A DNA stretch of 34,616 nucleotides, taken from NCBI RefSeq assembly GCF_000710465.2, contig NZ_JAIZ01000270.1, forward strand, positions 34,620 to 69,235, given 5' to 3'. Numbering within the stretch: the first letter of the stretch is position 1; each line of letters starts with the position of its first letter. Position numbers and translations under genes: made by a program. The DNA is from Kitasatospora sp. MBT63 (GTDB lineage: Bacteria; Actinomycetota; Actinomycetes; Streptomycetales; Streptomycetaceae). The notes under the pieces are model-generated. The model did no database searches and was not told the origin of the DNA. It saw only the letters and a list, made by a program, of their open reading frames with translations. Positions 1-7,111 of this stretch are shown here, in pieces.

Positions 1-15
1 TTCTCCGACGGACAC
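1..15 (-). CDS. ssb: ssb of element A, first five codons only (partial)
   Basis: The minus strand begins GTG-TCC-GTC-GGA-GAA (V-S-V-G-E) directly after a GGAGGG ribosome binding site at 20-25. This is the same start as the complete ssb gene of element B, which begins V-S-V-G-E-T behind GGAGG at 22,130, and both are followed by the same hairpin on the upstream side. I therefore read it as the N-terminus of a single-stranded DNA-binding protein gene that continues left of the window. Only five codons are visible, so the call rests on synteny and the matched start region. Confidence 0.6.
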
Positions 16-70
16 GGTGCCCTCCAGGGCGCTCGGGGTGTTGGGAACGGGGTCTGTCCGGTCCCCCGCA

Positions 71-107
71 CCGCCCACCACCCGCCGCTGGGGCGGGTGT
101 TGGGCGG
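71..107 (-). terminator. GC-rich hairpin at the end of the element A transfer operon
   Basis: A 16-bp stem with one mismatch (71-86 with 92-107) and a 5-nt loop lies 17 bp beyond the stop of the last operon gene and before the ssb start. The right arm, GGCGGGTGTTGGGCGG, recurs exactly at 22,205-22,220 at the same place in element B. There is no T-run, as is common for Streptomyces terminators. Confidence 0.65.
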
Positions 108-124
108 CACGGCCGGTCGGGCAG

Positions 125-664
125 TCAGCCGTGCGCGCGGGCGGCGGCGATGTCGAGGGCGCGGTGGACCTGGGCCGCGGTTCGGCCGGGGGTGTCGTTC
201 CACTGGTCGACGGAGCGGATGGTGGGGTCCTGGGTGGTGAAGTGCTCCATGAGGAAGCGGCGGGCGCGCATGGCGGTGGCCTCGGTGCCGTATCCGGCGG
301 CGAGGACGGCGAGTTGGGCGCCGAGCAGGCAGCGTCGGCCCTGCTCGTCCCACAGCCGTCCCTGGCACCAGCCGTGGACGGTGAGGTAGCGGGAGAGCAG
401 GCGCAGGTGGGTGGCGGTGTCGATCGGTACGGGCGCCGGCGGGCGGTTGCGGAGCCGGTCGATGAGGGTCGGCTGCGGGCGGGTCATGCCGAGGTCCCAG
501 GCGACCGGTGCCCGGCCGAGGGCGCATACGGCCGGGACGGCCGAGGGCTGGGGTGTGGGCAGGGTGGCGAGGTAGTGCTCGATCTCGCGGACCAGGGCGC
601 CGCCGTCGGCGACGAACGCGAGGTCCGGCAGGCCGAGCAGGGCGGCGGTGCGGGGTGCGGACAC
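125..664 (-). CDS. DUF6197-like protein (179 aa)
   Basis: This is the last gene of the element A transfer operon. The GTG start at 664 is chosen because GGAGG sits seven bases upstream; the frame stays open further upstream, but that part is proline/arginine-rich and overlaps the next gene. The C-terminal half has the pattern of the DUF6197 family: a helix HLRLLSRYLTVHGW, then GRLWDEQGRRCLLGA, and near the end a WNDTPGRT motif followed by a helix. No function is known for this family, which I recall as common on Streptomyces mobile elements. No signal peptide or membrane segment is visible. A role beside conjugation is inferred only from position. Confidence 0.75.
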   Translation of the reverse strand: MSAPRTAALLGLPDLAFVADGGALVREIEHYLATLPTPQPSAVPAVCALGRAPVAWDLGMTRPQPTLIDRLRNRPPAPVPIDTATHLRLLSRYLTVHGWCQGRLWDEQGRRCLLGAQLAVLAAGYGTEATAMRARRFLMEHFTTQDPTIRSVDQWNDTPGRTAAQVHRALDIAAARAHG

Positions 665-705
665 GGTGGTTCCTCCGATCGTTCGACCGTTGGCGGCGCC
701 GGTGG

Positions 706-912
706 TCAGCGGGTCTGCTGGATGAGGGCGCCGAGGAGTTCGGGGCGGTTGGTGGAGCCGACGTAGTGGCCGTCGCGGGTCCACAGGTGCCACCACTGGC
801 CCGGGTGGGTGCTGCCGGCGGTGTGGGCGCAGGTGAGGCCACCGCGGGTGAAGACGTCCAGCACGACGTCCTGTTCGGGGCCGGGCTCCGCGGTGCGCGG
901 GTCGGTGGTCAT
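706..912 (-). CDS. Small conserved transfer-operon protein (68 aa)
   Basis: This acidic 68-residue protein has a clear paralogue in element B (27,164-27,373, 69 aa). The two share D-V-F, G-[LF]-T-C-A-H-T, W-W-H, DGHY-[VL]-G and a C-terminal G-A-[LV]-I-Q-Q-[TA]-R. The preserved Cys-Ala-His and Trp-Trp-His suggest a compact folded domain, possibly metal-binding, but that is inference. It lies 41 bp upstream of the DUF6197-like gene on the same strand. The ATG at 912 has GGAGA upstream at somewhat long spacing. Function unknown; finding it in both elements supports it being real. Confidence 0.8.
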   Translation of the reverse strand: MTTDPRTAEPGPEQDVVLDVFTRGGLTCAHTAGSTHPGQWWHLWTRDGHYVGSTNRPELLGALIQQTR

Positions 913-928
913 GGCCGGGGATCTCCGT

Positions 929-1120
929 TCAGTGGAGGTTGGCGAGGGAGTGGAACAGGCCGGTGATGGCGTGGTTGACGGTCGGGGCGATGCCGGTGGA
1001 GGCGAGGTAGAAGCCGAACAGTGCGGCGACGACGGCGCCGGCGGCGGTGACGGCCTTGAAGCGGAGCATCAGGGCGAGCGCGACGCCGAACAGCAGCGCG
1101 GCGGACACGGTGAACAGCAC
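929..1120 (-). CDS. Small two-helix membrane protein (63 aa)
   Basis: The GTG start at 1,120 is preceded by GAAGGGAGA. Two hydrophobic stretches (about residues 2-20 and 27-45) are linked by a short basic loop, and the C-terminus runs L-A-S-T-G-I-A-P-x-V-N-x-x-I-T-G-L. The 62-aa protein at 22,858-23,046 in element B has the same layout, including L-A-S-T-G-I-A and V-N, so the two are paralogues. In both elements the gene lies immediately downstream of the non-coding repeat region behind traB. It is likely an inner-membrane accessory of conjugation or intramycelial spread, in the manner of small Spd proteins, but no homologue of known function is recognised. Confidence 0.75.
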   Translation of the reverse strand: MLFTVSAALLFGVALALMLRFKAVTAAGAVVAALFGFYLASTGIAPTVNHAITGLFHSLANLH

Positions 1121-1177
1121 GGCCGGTCTCCCTTCCAGGGATGATGGTTTGGGCGGGTTTGGGTGAGGCGTGGTGCT

Positions 1178-1356
1178 CTGACGGGCCCCTGCCGGTGCGG
1201 GATCGCCGCAGGTCAGCGGGGTGACCGATCGGGCCGGGCCCCTGACGCGCCCTACCGGTGCAGGGGGTTCGGCGGCGGGGTGCGTCAGGGCGCCCGACGC
1301 GGCCCGCAGGGCTGTGACCTGCGGCGTTGCGTCATGGTTAGGCGCCCGTCAGGGCG
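1178..1356. repeat. Repeat-rich non-coding region behind traB, candidate clt of element A
   Basis: The 258-bp gap between the traB stop and the 63-aa gene has no convincing gene. It holds two imperfect 24-bp direct repeats (1,178-1,201 and 1,242-1,265, sharing CTGACGSGCCC and CCGGTGC), two exact copies of CGTCAGGGCG (1,283-1,292 and 1,347-1,356), and an inverted pair CCGCAGGTCA / TGACCTGCGG about 100 bp apart. Streptomyces clt loci bound by TraB are repeat arrays beside traB, so this is a candidate by position and structure. Confidence 0.45.
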
Positions 1357-1378
1357 GCGAACCGGGGCAATCCGGACG

Positions 1379-3703
1379 TCAGGCGGCGTTGCCGAGCGTG
1401 GTGGCGGCGTCCTGGATGGCCTGGAGGGTGTAGCCGTTGGGGCGGCTGCCGTCCGGCTCGGTGAGGCGGCCCTGCGCGAGGTCGGTGCCGAGCGCGGCGA
1501 GTTCGGTGCGCAGGGTCTTGCCGGCGCGCGACAGCCACGCGGCGTCGGTCTCGTGGTCCTGGCGGGCGTAGCGGGCGGGGTCGGTTGTGGCGAGGTGGGT
1601 GAGGGCTTCGGCGTTGGTGACCTGGCCGCGGCCGGTTCGTCCGGCGGCGGTGAGCAGGTGGTCGAGGACGGTGCGGCGCACCACACTCCCGAGGCCGTCG
1701 GTGCCGCCGGCGGCGGCGCTAACGCCGGTGTCGCGGGCCATGGCGGCCTCCACCGGGTCGTCGTAGTACCCGGGCAGGCACCCGGCCTCGGTCCGCAGCT
1801 CCACCCCGCGTTCGATCAGCGGCAGGATCTCGCCCGCGGCTTCGTCGATGAACAGGGAGCGGACCTCGATGACGCCGGTGTCGGGGGTGGTTAGCCAGGC
1901 GCGGCCGCGGCTGGTCTTCTCGATGGGGATCTTCGAGGCGTCGTAGCCCTGGCCGACCATGCCGTCACCGAGCACCACGTTGGACGCGCCGGGGGATTCG
2001 ACGCGCATGGCCATGCGGGCGGCGAGGTTGCCGCGCAGGCGGGGGGTGACGATCTCGGCCTCGGGGTACTGGGTGGCGAGCGCGAGGACGATGCCGACGG
2101 CGGCGCCGACGGCGGCGATCTGGGCGAGGAGTTCGGTGATCTCCTCGGCGTACTTGCCGGAGGGGCCGTTCTTGGCGGTGTAGGTGGCGAGTTCGTCGAT
2201 GATGACCAGTTCGATGCCGCCGAGCTTGTCGATCAGCTTCTCGTTCGCCTTGGAGAGTCCGGCTTCGACCAGGATTTCGGTGCGGCGGTTCATCTCCTCC
2301 ACCATCAGGCGAAGGAACTTGACGAGGCGGGCGGGGTTGCGGCGCACGAAGGTGGCGAGGGCGGGGGCGTGGGGGACGTACTCGCCGGCGCCCTTGCCGT
2401 CGAACAGCCGGATCCGCACCCGAGGGTCGAGCATCGCGGCGGCGAGCAGGTTGGCCAGGCCCATGCCCTTGCCGGAGCGGGTGGCGCCGGCGAACAGGAA
2501 CGAGTAGTCCGACAGGGTGGGGCGCAGGACGTTGCCGCGCTTGTCGAAGGCGAGGGGGAAGCCGTCGCGCCAGGTGTTCACCTGCTTGGCGCGGGTGGCG
2601 ACGAGGGGGTTGCGGCGGGTGGCGAGGAACGGGTCCTGGCCGCAGGCCCAGATCGCCATCCGGCGGCCGTTGGAGCCGACCTGGCGGATGTCGAGGTTGG
2701 TGCGGTCGATGCCCATCGCGGCGGCGATCTCGTCGGCCTTGTCGCGGGCCTTCTTGACGGTGATGTCGGGCAGGTCGATGACGGCGTGCCAGGCGTTCGG
2801 CACCGCGGGGTCGATCGCGCACGGGGTGACCATGGTCAGCCGCTGGGACTCGCCGATCACGCGGGCGGCCTTGAACGCCCGGTCGAGCATGGACTCGGTC
2901 AGCGGGTCGCCGTCGGACAGGGCCCGGGTGTCGGCGTCCCACACGGTCTCCCGGTCCGGCGTGCGGCCGAGGAAGGCCTCGAAGCCGAGCACGACGCCGA
3001 GGCCTAGGGCCAGGCCGGTGGTGCCGAGCGCGACGTAGGCGGCGAGGACCGCGGCGGCTGGCAGACCGAAGGCGACCAGCGCGCGGGCGAAGCGCACCCG
3101 GCGCCGGTTCGATTTGGCCTTCCTGTGCGCGGCCACCGCGGCGACCGCGACGGCGAGGGCGGCCTCGGACTGCTTCTGCGCGAGTGCACGGTCACCGGGG
3201 AGCAGGGTGAAGCGGGCGCGGCGGGCGAGGTCGCGGGCCTCGCGGGTGGCGATGTGGGCCTGGTGGCCGGCGGCCTGGACGTGGGCGCCCTCGAATCCGG
3301 CCGTCCACTGCGCGGAGCGCCGTATCCCGCGCCAGGCCTGGGCGGCGTGGCCGCGGGTGGTGCGCTGGCGGGCGAGCCAGCGGCGTGCCGCCCGGCGGGT
3401 CTGGGTGGTGCGGGCGCGGGCCATCGTGCGTCGCCCGTCCTTCGTGCGGATCCACCCGGGGATGAGTGGCCTGTCCCCGGCCGGGTCCTGGCGCTCGCTC
3501 GCCGCCACCACCGGCGGCAGGGGGTCGGTGTCCTGCGGCAGGTACACCGAGTCCGCCTCACCCGGGTCCACGGTGGGTACGGGTGCGGTGGCCGGGGTGG
3601 TTTTAGTGAAGCGGTCGGGGAACGGCAGGACCTCGCCGCCCGCGGTCGGGTTGCTGGTCAGGGGGTCGGGCTGGCCGTTCGGGGCGTGCTCCTCGTGGTT
3701 CAC
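1379..3703 (-). CDS. TraB-like FtsK/SpoIIIE DNA translocase, element A (774 aa)
   Basis: This is a conjugative DNA pump of the FtsK/SpoIIIE type, which in Streptomyces moves double-stranded DNA between hyphae as a membrane hexamer. A long charged N-terminal region is followed by two membrane segments (about residues 205-250), then the motor domain. The Walker A is unusual, G-A-T-R-S-G-K-G near residue 405, with Gly where Ser/Thr is normal; the Walker B is VIIDE near residue 500. A GNLAARMAMRVES segment resembles the FtsK motor core. The C-terminal ~100 residues look like a winged helix. The GTG at 3,703 follows GGAAGGA; another GTG lies six codons upstream. It is not an orthologue of the element B TraB: both Walker A and N-terminus differ. 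Confidence 0.9.
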   Translation of the reverse strand: MNHEEHAPNGQPDPLTSNPTAGGEVLPFPDRFTKTTPATAPVPTVDPGEADSVYLPQDTDPLPPVVAASERQDPAGDRPLIPGWIRTKDGRRTMARARTTQTRRAARRWLARQRTTRGHAAQAWRGIRRSAQWTAGFEGAHVQAAGHQAHIATREARDLARRARFTLLPGDRALAQKQSEAALAVAVAAVAAHRKAKSNRRRVRFARALVAFGLPAAAVLAAYVALGTTGLALGLGVVLGFEAFLGRTPDRETVWDADTRALSDGDPLTESMLDRAFKAARVIGESQRLTMVTPCAIDPAVPNAWHAVIDLPDITVKKARDKADEIAAAMGIDRTNLDIRQVGSNGRRMAIWACGQDPFLATRRNPLVATRAKQVNTWRDGFPLAFDKRGNVLRPTLSDYSFLFAGATRSGKGMGLANLLAAAMLDPRVRIRLFDGKGAGEYVPHAPALATFVRRNPARLVKFLRLMVEEMNRRTEILVEAGLSKANEKLIDKLGGIELVIIDELATYTAKNGPSGKYAEEITELLAQIAAVGAAVGIVLALATQYPEAEIVTPRLRGNLAARMAMRVESPGASNVVLGDGMVGQGYDASKIPIEKTSRGRAWLTTPDTGVIEVRSLFIDEAAGEILPLIERGVELRTEAGCLPGYYDDPVEAAMARDTGVSAAAGGTDGLGSVVRRTVLDHLLTAAGRTGRGQVTNAEALTHLATTDPARYARQDHETDAAWLSRAGKTLRTELAALGTDLAQGRLTEPDGSRPNGYTLQAIQDAATTLGNAA

Positions 3704-3743
3704 TGAGGGTTCCTTCCTCACTGCTCACTGGTGCGGGATGGGA

Positions 3744-3787
3744 CCCGGGACGGCCGTCGTGCCGGCAAGCTGTGCGGCCGTCCCGGG
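3744..3787 (-). terminator. Intergenic hairpin upstream of traB (element A)
   Basis: A perfect 13-bp stem (3,744-3,756 with 3,775-3,787) lies between the zinc-ribbon gene and traB. It could be a partial terminator or an mRNA processing or stability element that sets traB expression relative to the genes before it. Confidence 0.5.
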
Positions 3788-3819
3788 GTGGTGCCAGTGG
3801 CGCTGTTCCTCGGGGTGGG

Positions 3820-4092
3820 TCAGGTGGTGGTCGGGGCCCAGGGGATCGCCCGGCATTCGGCGGCGTGGGCATTGGCGCCGTTACGGGCGGGGGTGCGCAG
3901 GGTGGCGGAGGGGCCGTTGCTCTCGCCGCAGCCCAGGCACGACCAGCGGAAGTTGGAGCCGGGCCGGTAGTGGGCGTCGGGCCCGTCGGCCGCGAACAGC
4001 GCGACCAGGGCGGCGCCCTGGGTGAGGAACACGGCGGCGGTGCCGACCGGCAGGCCGGTGACCGGGCTGGTCGGGATGAACGTGTCGGACAT
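3820..4092 (-). CDS. Small zinc-ribbon protein (90 aa)
   Basis: The ATG at 4,092 has GGAAGGGA upstream. The N-terminal half is short and hydrophobic (FLTQGAALVALFA). The C-terminal half carries C-L-G-C followed after some 20 residues by H-A-A-E-C, consistent with a C-x2-C...H-x3-C zinc site. It is the second gene upstream of traB in the transfer operon and has no counterpart in element B. The family is not recognised; a structural or DNA-binding accessory role is possible but unproven. Confidence 0.7.
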   Translation of the reverse strand: MSDTFIPTSPVTGLPVGTAAVFLTQGAALVALFAADGPDAHYRPGSNFRWSCLGCGESNGPSATLRTPARNGANAHAAECRAIPWAPTTT

Positions 4093-4109
4093 GGCGGGTC
4101 CCTTCCTGG

Positions 4110-4565
4110 TCACTGGGAGGCGATGAGGGCGGCGGCGGTCTCGAAGGCGTGGTGCCAGGCCTGGTCGAGCGCATAGGCGCCGTTCATGCCGTGGTCGGCG
4201 AGCCGCACGAACGCCCGGCCGCCGGTGGCGTCGGCGAGACGTCGCAGAGGTTCGCGGCGGTCGGCGATGTAGTGCGTGACGGCCGACAGGGCCAGGGCCG
4301 CCGTGACGGGGCCGGGCCGCAGCCGCACCCCCAGCGCCCGGGTGCCGAGCAGCAGGGCGGTGGCCTGGGTGGCGGTGTAGGTGGCGACGTGCGCGGCGCA
4401 GGCGCGGCGGCCGGCCGCGCTGGACTGCCCTTCGTTGTGGTCGTGCTGGCCCTTGGTGGCGGCCTGGTGGTCGGTCTGGATCCAGTGGTCCGCCACATCG
4501 GCGGCGGCCCGCAGCAGGGCGTAGGCGGTGGCGAACCGGGCGGCTCGGTCGAAGCTCTGGTGCAT
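4110..4565 (-). CDS. Histidine-rich helical protein, weakly DUF3307-like (151 aa)
   Basis: The protein starts at ATG 4,565, behind GGGAG. It is almost wholly helical, with conserved-looking elements ADHWIQTDHQAATKG, AAHVATYTATQ and THYIADRR. The pattern of a helix ending in W-x-x-Q-T-D-x-x-A-x-x-K, then H-V-x-x-Y-T, then H-x-x-x-D resembles DUF3307 membrane proteins, though the helices here are less hydrophobic. Many histidines (H27, H33, H42 and others) might bind metal. It sits 32 bp after the Spd-like gene and 17 bp before the zinc-ribbon gene in the same operon. Function unknown; the family hint is weak. Confidence 0.65.
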   Translation of the reverse strand: MHQSFDRAARFATAYALLRAAADVADHWIQTDHQAATKGQHDHNEGQSSAAGRRACAAHVATYTATQATALLLGTRALGVRLRPGPVTAALALSAVTHYIADRREPLRRLADATGGRAFVRLADHGMNGAYALDQAWHHAFETAAALIASQ

Positions 4566-4597
4566 GGCGGTGTGCTCCCAGGTATCGGTGGGGTGGG

Positions 4598-5764
4598 TCA
4601 GCCGGCGGGGGTGTGGTCGCGGCGGGTGCGGGCGGCGAGCGACATGGCGCGGCGGGCGACGGGTGAGTAGCCGATGGTGTCGCCGGTACGGCGCACGGGC
4701 GGTGTGCCGCCGTTGTTGCGGCGGCCGTCCGGACGCTTTGCGGCGGGGGTCTTGGCGGGGCGGGTCAGCTGGGATTCGACCTGCGGCTTTTCCACCTTTT
4801 CGACATGGTTTGTGCGGTCGATGGCGGCGTCCTTGACGGCGGCCTTGGCGGCCACGCGGGCGGCGATGGACTCGGCGGTGTCGCCGAGCTGTGCGCCCTG
4901 GGTGTCGTCCCATGCGCGCTTCCACGTGGGTTCGCTCGGGTGCAGCTCCCCGACCGCCGCCGCGAGGGCCACGGCGCGCTCCCACACCTGCGGCCACTGC
5001 ACGGAGCGGAGCTGTTCGACGGCGGCGTGCTCCTCCGCCTCGCGCTCGGCGGCGGCCCTCTCCTCGGCGGCCTCGGCCGCCTTCTGCTTGGCTTCGGCGC
5101 GGCGCGCACGGCGGCTGATCCTGCCGTCGCGCTTGCGGATGCGGCCGTGTTCGTGGAGGTCCCACACCAGCGGGCCGGCCAGCGAGCAGAACGCGCCGCC
5201 GAGGCCGGTGCCGAGGCCGAACTCCGCGGCGCCGTGGAGGTAGTTGACGGTGGCGGCGAACAGCGCGACCGCCCCAGCCAAGGCGCGGTAGTGCCAGGAC
5301 GGCCGGTGGTCGTCGATCGCGGCCTCGGCGCCCTTGAGCAGCGCCCACGCCAGGCCCTCCAGCACCAGCGGAGCGGCGAGCAGGAACGGGGTGTGCGGGG
5401 ACCAGAACGCCATCAACTGGAGCGGTAGCGACACCACCACGCAGATGACCGCGATCGTCCTCGCGTAGGTGCGCCATTGGGCGGCGGAGCGCTCCGCCTT
5501 CTCGCGGGTGGCCTGGGTTTCGGCGCGCAGGCGGGCGGCCTCGCGCTGCCGGTCGGCGGCCTCGGTGCGGATCTCCTGGGCCTTGGCCTCGCCCGCGGCG
5601 ATTTCGGCGGCGGCCTTGGCGGCCTTGAGCTGGTTGGCGATGTCCGCCGCGGCCTTGGCGGTCTCGGTCTTGGCGCGCAGGGCCTCGGCCTCGGCGGCTT
5701 CCTTGGTGGCCGACTTCGGCGCCGGGCGGGTGCGGCCGGTGGGCCGCAGTTCGGTGACGCTCAT
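4598..5764 (-). CDS. Spd-like coiled-coil membrane protein (388 aa)
   Basis: The ATG at 5,764 has AAGGGGGA upstream. Residues about 15-95 are an Ala/Glu/Lys/Arg-rich coiled coil. About four hydrophobic segments follow (RTIAVICVVVSLPLQLMAFW, then FLLAAPLVLEGLAWALL, ALAGAVALFAATVNYL and an FCSLAGPLVW region), then a second charged coiled coil and a basic, disordered tail. This layout matches the DUF2637/SpdB-type proteins of Streptomyces plasmids and AICEs, which assist intramycelial spread with TraB. It occupies the same operon slot as the disrupted DUF2637 gene of element B, but the sequence is clearly different. The exact family is inferred from topology and context. Confidence 0.75.
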   Translation of the reverse strand: MSVTELRPTGRTRPAPKSATKEAAEAEALRAKTETAKAAADIANQLKAAKAAAEIAAGEAKAQEIRTEAADRQREAARLRAETQATREKAERSAAQWRTYARTIAVICVVVSLPLQLMAFWSPHTPFLLAAPLVLEGLAWALLKGAEAAIDDHRPSWHYRALAGAVALFAATVNYLHGAAEFGLGTGLGGAFCSLAGPLVWDLHEHGRIRKRDGRISRRARRAEAKQKAAEAAEERAAAEREAEEHAAVEQLRSVQWPQVWERAVALAAAVGELHPSEPTWKRAWDDTQGAQLGDTAESIAARVAAKAAVKDAAIDRTNHVEKVEKPQVESQLTRPAKTPAAKRPDGRRNNGGTPPVRRTGDTIGYSPVARRAMSLAARTRRDHTPAG

Positions 5765-5799
5765 TGGTCTCGGTCCCCCTTCGGGGGTGTCGAAGCGGT

Positions 5800-6039
5800 T
5801 CAGGAGCCGGGGAGGCCGGACAGGCGGCGCAGTGCGCGGATCCGGCGGGCCGTGTGGCGGCGCAGGGCGGGCAGCGTGCTCGCCGCCAGCAGGCCGCCTG
5901 CGACCGCGCACACCACGCTCGGGTGCGCCAGCAGGGCCACGGTCACGGCGGCCACCGCGGCGAGCAGAGCGTTGGCGGCGGCGGGGAAGGCCGCGGCGAG
6001 CAGCAGCAGCGCCCACCCCAGGCGCTTGAAGAGGGCCAT
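5800..6039 (-). CDS. Small membrane protein (79 aa)
   Basis: The ATG at 6,039 overlaps the WhiB stop (TGATG), a sign of translational coupling. Two hydrophobic helices (about residues 8-38 and 42-57, rich in Ala/Leu/Val) are followed by an arginine-rich cytoplasmic tail, RRHTARRIRALRR. It is probably a membrane accessory of the transfer apparatus. No equivalent lies between WhiB and the DUF2637 gene in element B. No family recognised. Confidence 0.75.
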   Translation of the reverse strand: MALFKRLGWALLLLAAAFPAAANALLAAVAAVTVALLAHPSVVCAVAGGLLAASTLPALRRHTARRIRALRRLSGLPGS

Positions 6040-6416
6040 CACGCCGCCCCCGCCTTCCGGGCGGCCTTGGCCCGGCCCCGCTTGAGCTGGCGACGCTCGT
6101 CAGCGTCCAGGCCGCCGAAGATGCCGTACGGCTCGTTGCGCCGGAGCGCGAGCGCCAGGCACATCTCCTTGACCGGGCATCCGGCGCAGATCTGCCGGGC
6201 CCGGCGGCTCGCGAACTCGGCCGCACCCGGGTCGGCCCCGGTGTCGTCGGGGTCCTGGTCGGCGAAGAACAGGCCCGGGTCGACGCCCTTGCAGGCGGCA
6301 CCCGCGAGGTCGCCGTCCAGGGACGGCAGGATCTCCACGGCCAGGCTGCCGGCAGGGCGGGCGGTCAGGTGCGGTCGGGCGGTGCCGCGAAGGCCGCGGC
6401 GGACGACCCTGGTCAT
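6039..6416 (-). CDS. WhiB-like iron-sulfur regulator, element A (125 aa)
   Basis: The protein has the four-cysteine WhiB signature: C42, then C77-x2-C80-x5-C86, which ligates a [4Fe-4S] cluster, followed by the G-I-F-G-G turn and a basic C-terminal helix (ERRQLKRGRAKAARK) for DNA contact. Wbl proteins act by binding the principal sigma factor. ATG 6,416 overlaps the stop of the 80-aa gene (TGATG), so the two are coupled. The element B protein at 28,428-28,847 has its cysteines at identical positions. Being second in the transfer operon, it probably tunes transfer gene expression in response to redox or development; that is inference. Confidence 0.93.
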   Translation of the reverse strand: MTRVVRRGLRGTARPHLTARPAGSLAVEILPSLDGDLAGAACKGVDPGLFFADQDPDDTGADPGAAEFASRRARQICAGCPVKEMCLALALRRNEPYGIFGGLDADERRQLKRGRAKAARKAGAA

Positions 6417-6658
6417 CACGCCGCCGCCTTCCACATCAGCGGCCGGCGGCGCTCGGCCGTGCGCATCAGCGCCTTGGCGTAGCGGGCGGGCTCGGGGGCG
6501 AGGTCGCGCAGAACGTCCCGCGCCACGTCGAGGCGCACCACCGTGTCGGTGGCCGTCTCGTCGTCGGCACCGGCGAACAGCTCCACGTCGATGCCGAGGG
6601 CCAATTCGGCGAACTCGGAGGCCGTAGCGGCTTCCTGGCCTGCGACAATCAGTCTCAT
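6416..6658 (-). CDS. Conserved 80-aa protein leading the transfer operon (element A)
   Basis: This is the first gene of the minus-strand operon. ATG 6,658 follows GAAGAGGT. The protein is acidic to neutral with a basic end and looks like a compact alpha/beta fold: MRLIVAGQEAATASEFAE, then E-L-F-A-G-A-D-D-E, then a helix-rich half. The element B copy (28,847-29,089) is about 86 percent identical by eye, one of the most conserved pairs in the window, and there too it overlaps whiB by the same TGATG. Tight pairing with WhiB suggests a partner or regulator of it. Function unknown. Confidence 0.85.
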   Translation of the reverse strand: MRLIVAGQEAATASEFAELALGIDVELFAGADDETATDTVVRLDVARDVLRDLAPEPARYAKALMRTAERRRPLMWKAAA

Positions 6659-6695
6659 GGGTCTACCTCTTCCATGCAGCGGAGTAGGCCCGTGA

Positions 6696-6736
6696 GGGGC
6701 TGCCGCGCGCCCGGCCAAGGAAAGCGCGGCAGCCCC
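6696..6736 (-). promoter_or_regulatory. Leader hairpin of the element A transfer operon
   Basis: A perfect 13-bp stem (6,696-6,708 with 6,724-6,736, 15-nt loop) would form in the 5' leader about 38 nt before the first ATG. Element B has a hairpin of different sequence in the same place. It could be an attenuator or an mRNA-stability or translation-control element. Confidence 0.55.
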
Positions 6737-6739
6737 GAC

Positions 6740-7021
6740 TCACAGGGCCGTGAGGTGTTGCAGCAGATCAAGGCGCGGCATCCGCAGAATCGGGCCGCGC
6801 AGCTTGCAGTTGTCGTCCACTTCGGGAGCGTGCTCCCGTCCTAGGCAGGACGACGGACCTCGCGAGAGCGAGATCCTTCCCTCCGGACTGACAAGGCGCC
6901 GGGTACCTCAGCCCCCTCTGTCCGGGGCTCCTTGTATTCGCTTCCTCCGTGTCCGAGCAGCCCAAAGAAGGCTCAAGGGCATGGAGGGGGAGGCTGCCGT
7001 CCGATTTGCTTCGGGCGGACC
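6740..7021. promoter_or_regulatory. Divergent control region, element A
   Basis: No gene is visible here. The stretch lies between the minus-strand transfer operon and the plus-strand GntR gene and should hold promoters for both. It contains a short hairpin (6,910-6,915 with 6,924-6,929) and the 17-mer GAGCAGCCCAAAGAAGG at 6,955-6,971, which recurs exactly at 29,533-29,549 in the equivalent region of element B. Confidence 0.55.
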
Positions 7022-7087
7022 CTCTAACACCTAGAGTGCTCTAGATGCATCTAGGTCGTCAAGGCCATCGGCCTAGGTGGGTTAGAG
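7022..7087. promoter_or_regulatory. Nested palindromes, probable GntR operator
   Basis: A perfect 14-bp palindrome CTAGATGCATCTAG (7,041-7,054) lies inside a wider inverted repeat: CTCTAACACCTAG at 7,022-7,034 faces CTAGGTGGGTTAGAG at 7,073-7,087. The ACCTAG half-site is repeated in both orientations. It lies 25-90 bp before the GntR start, as expected for an autoregulated KorSA-type repressor. Confidence 0.65.
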
Positions 7088-7111
7088 CGCTTCAGGGCTT
7101 AGGCTGTGAGC

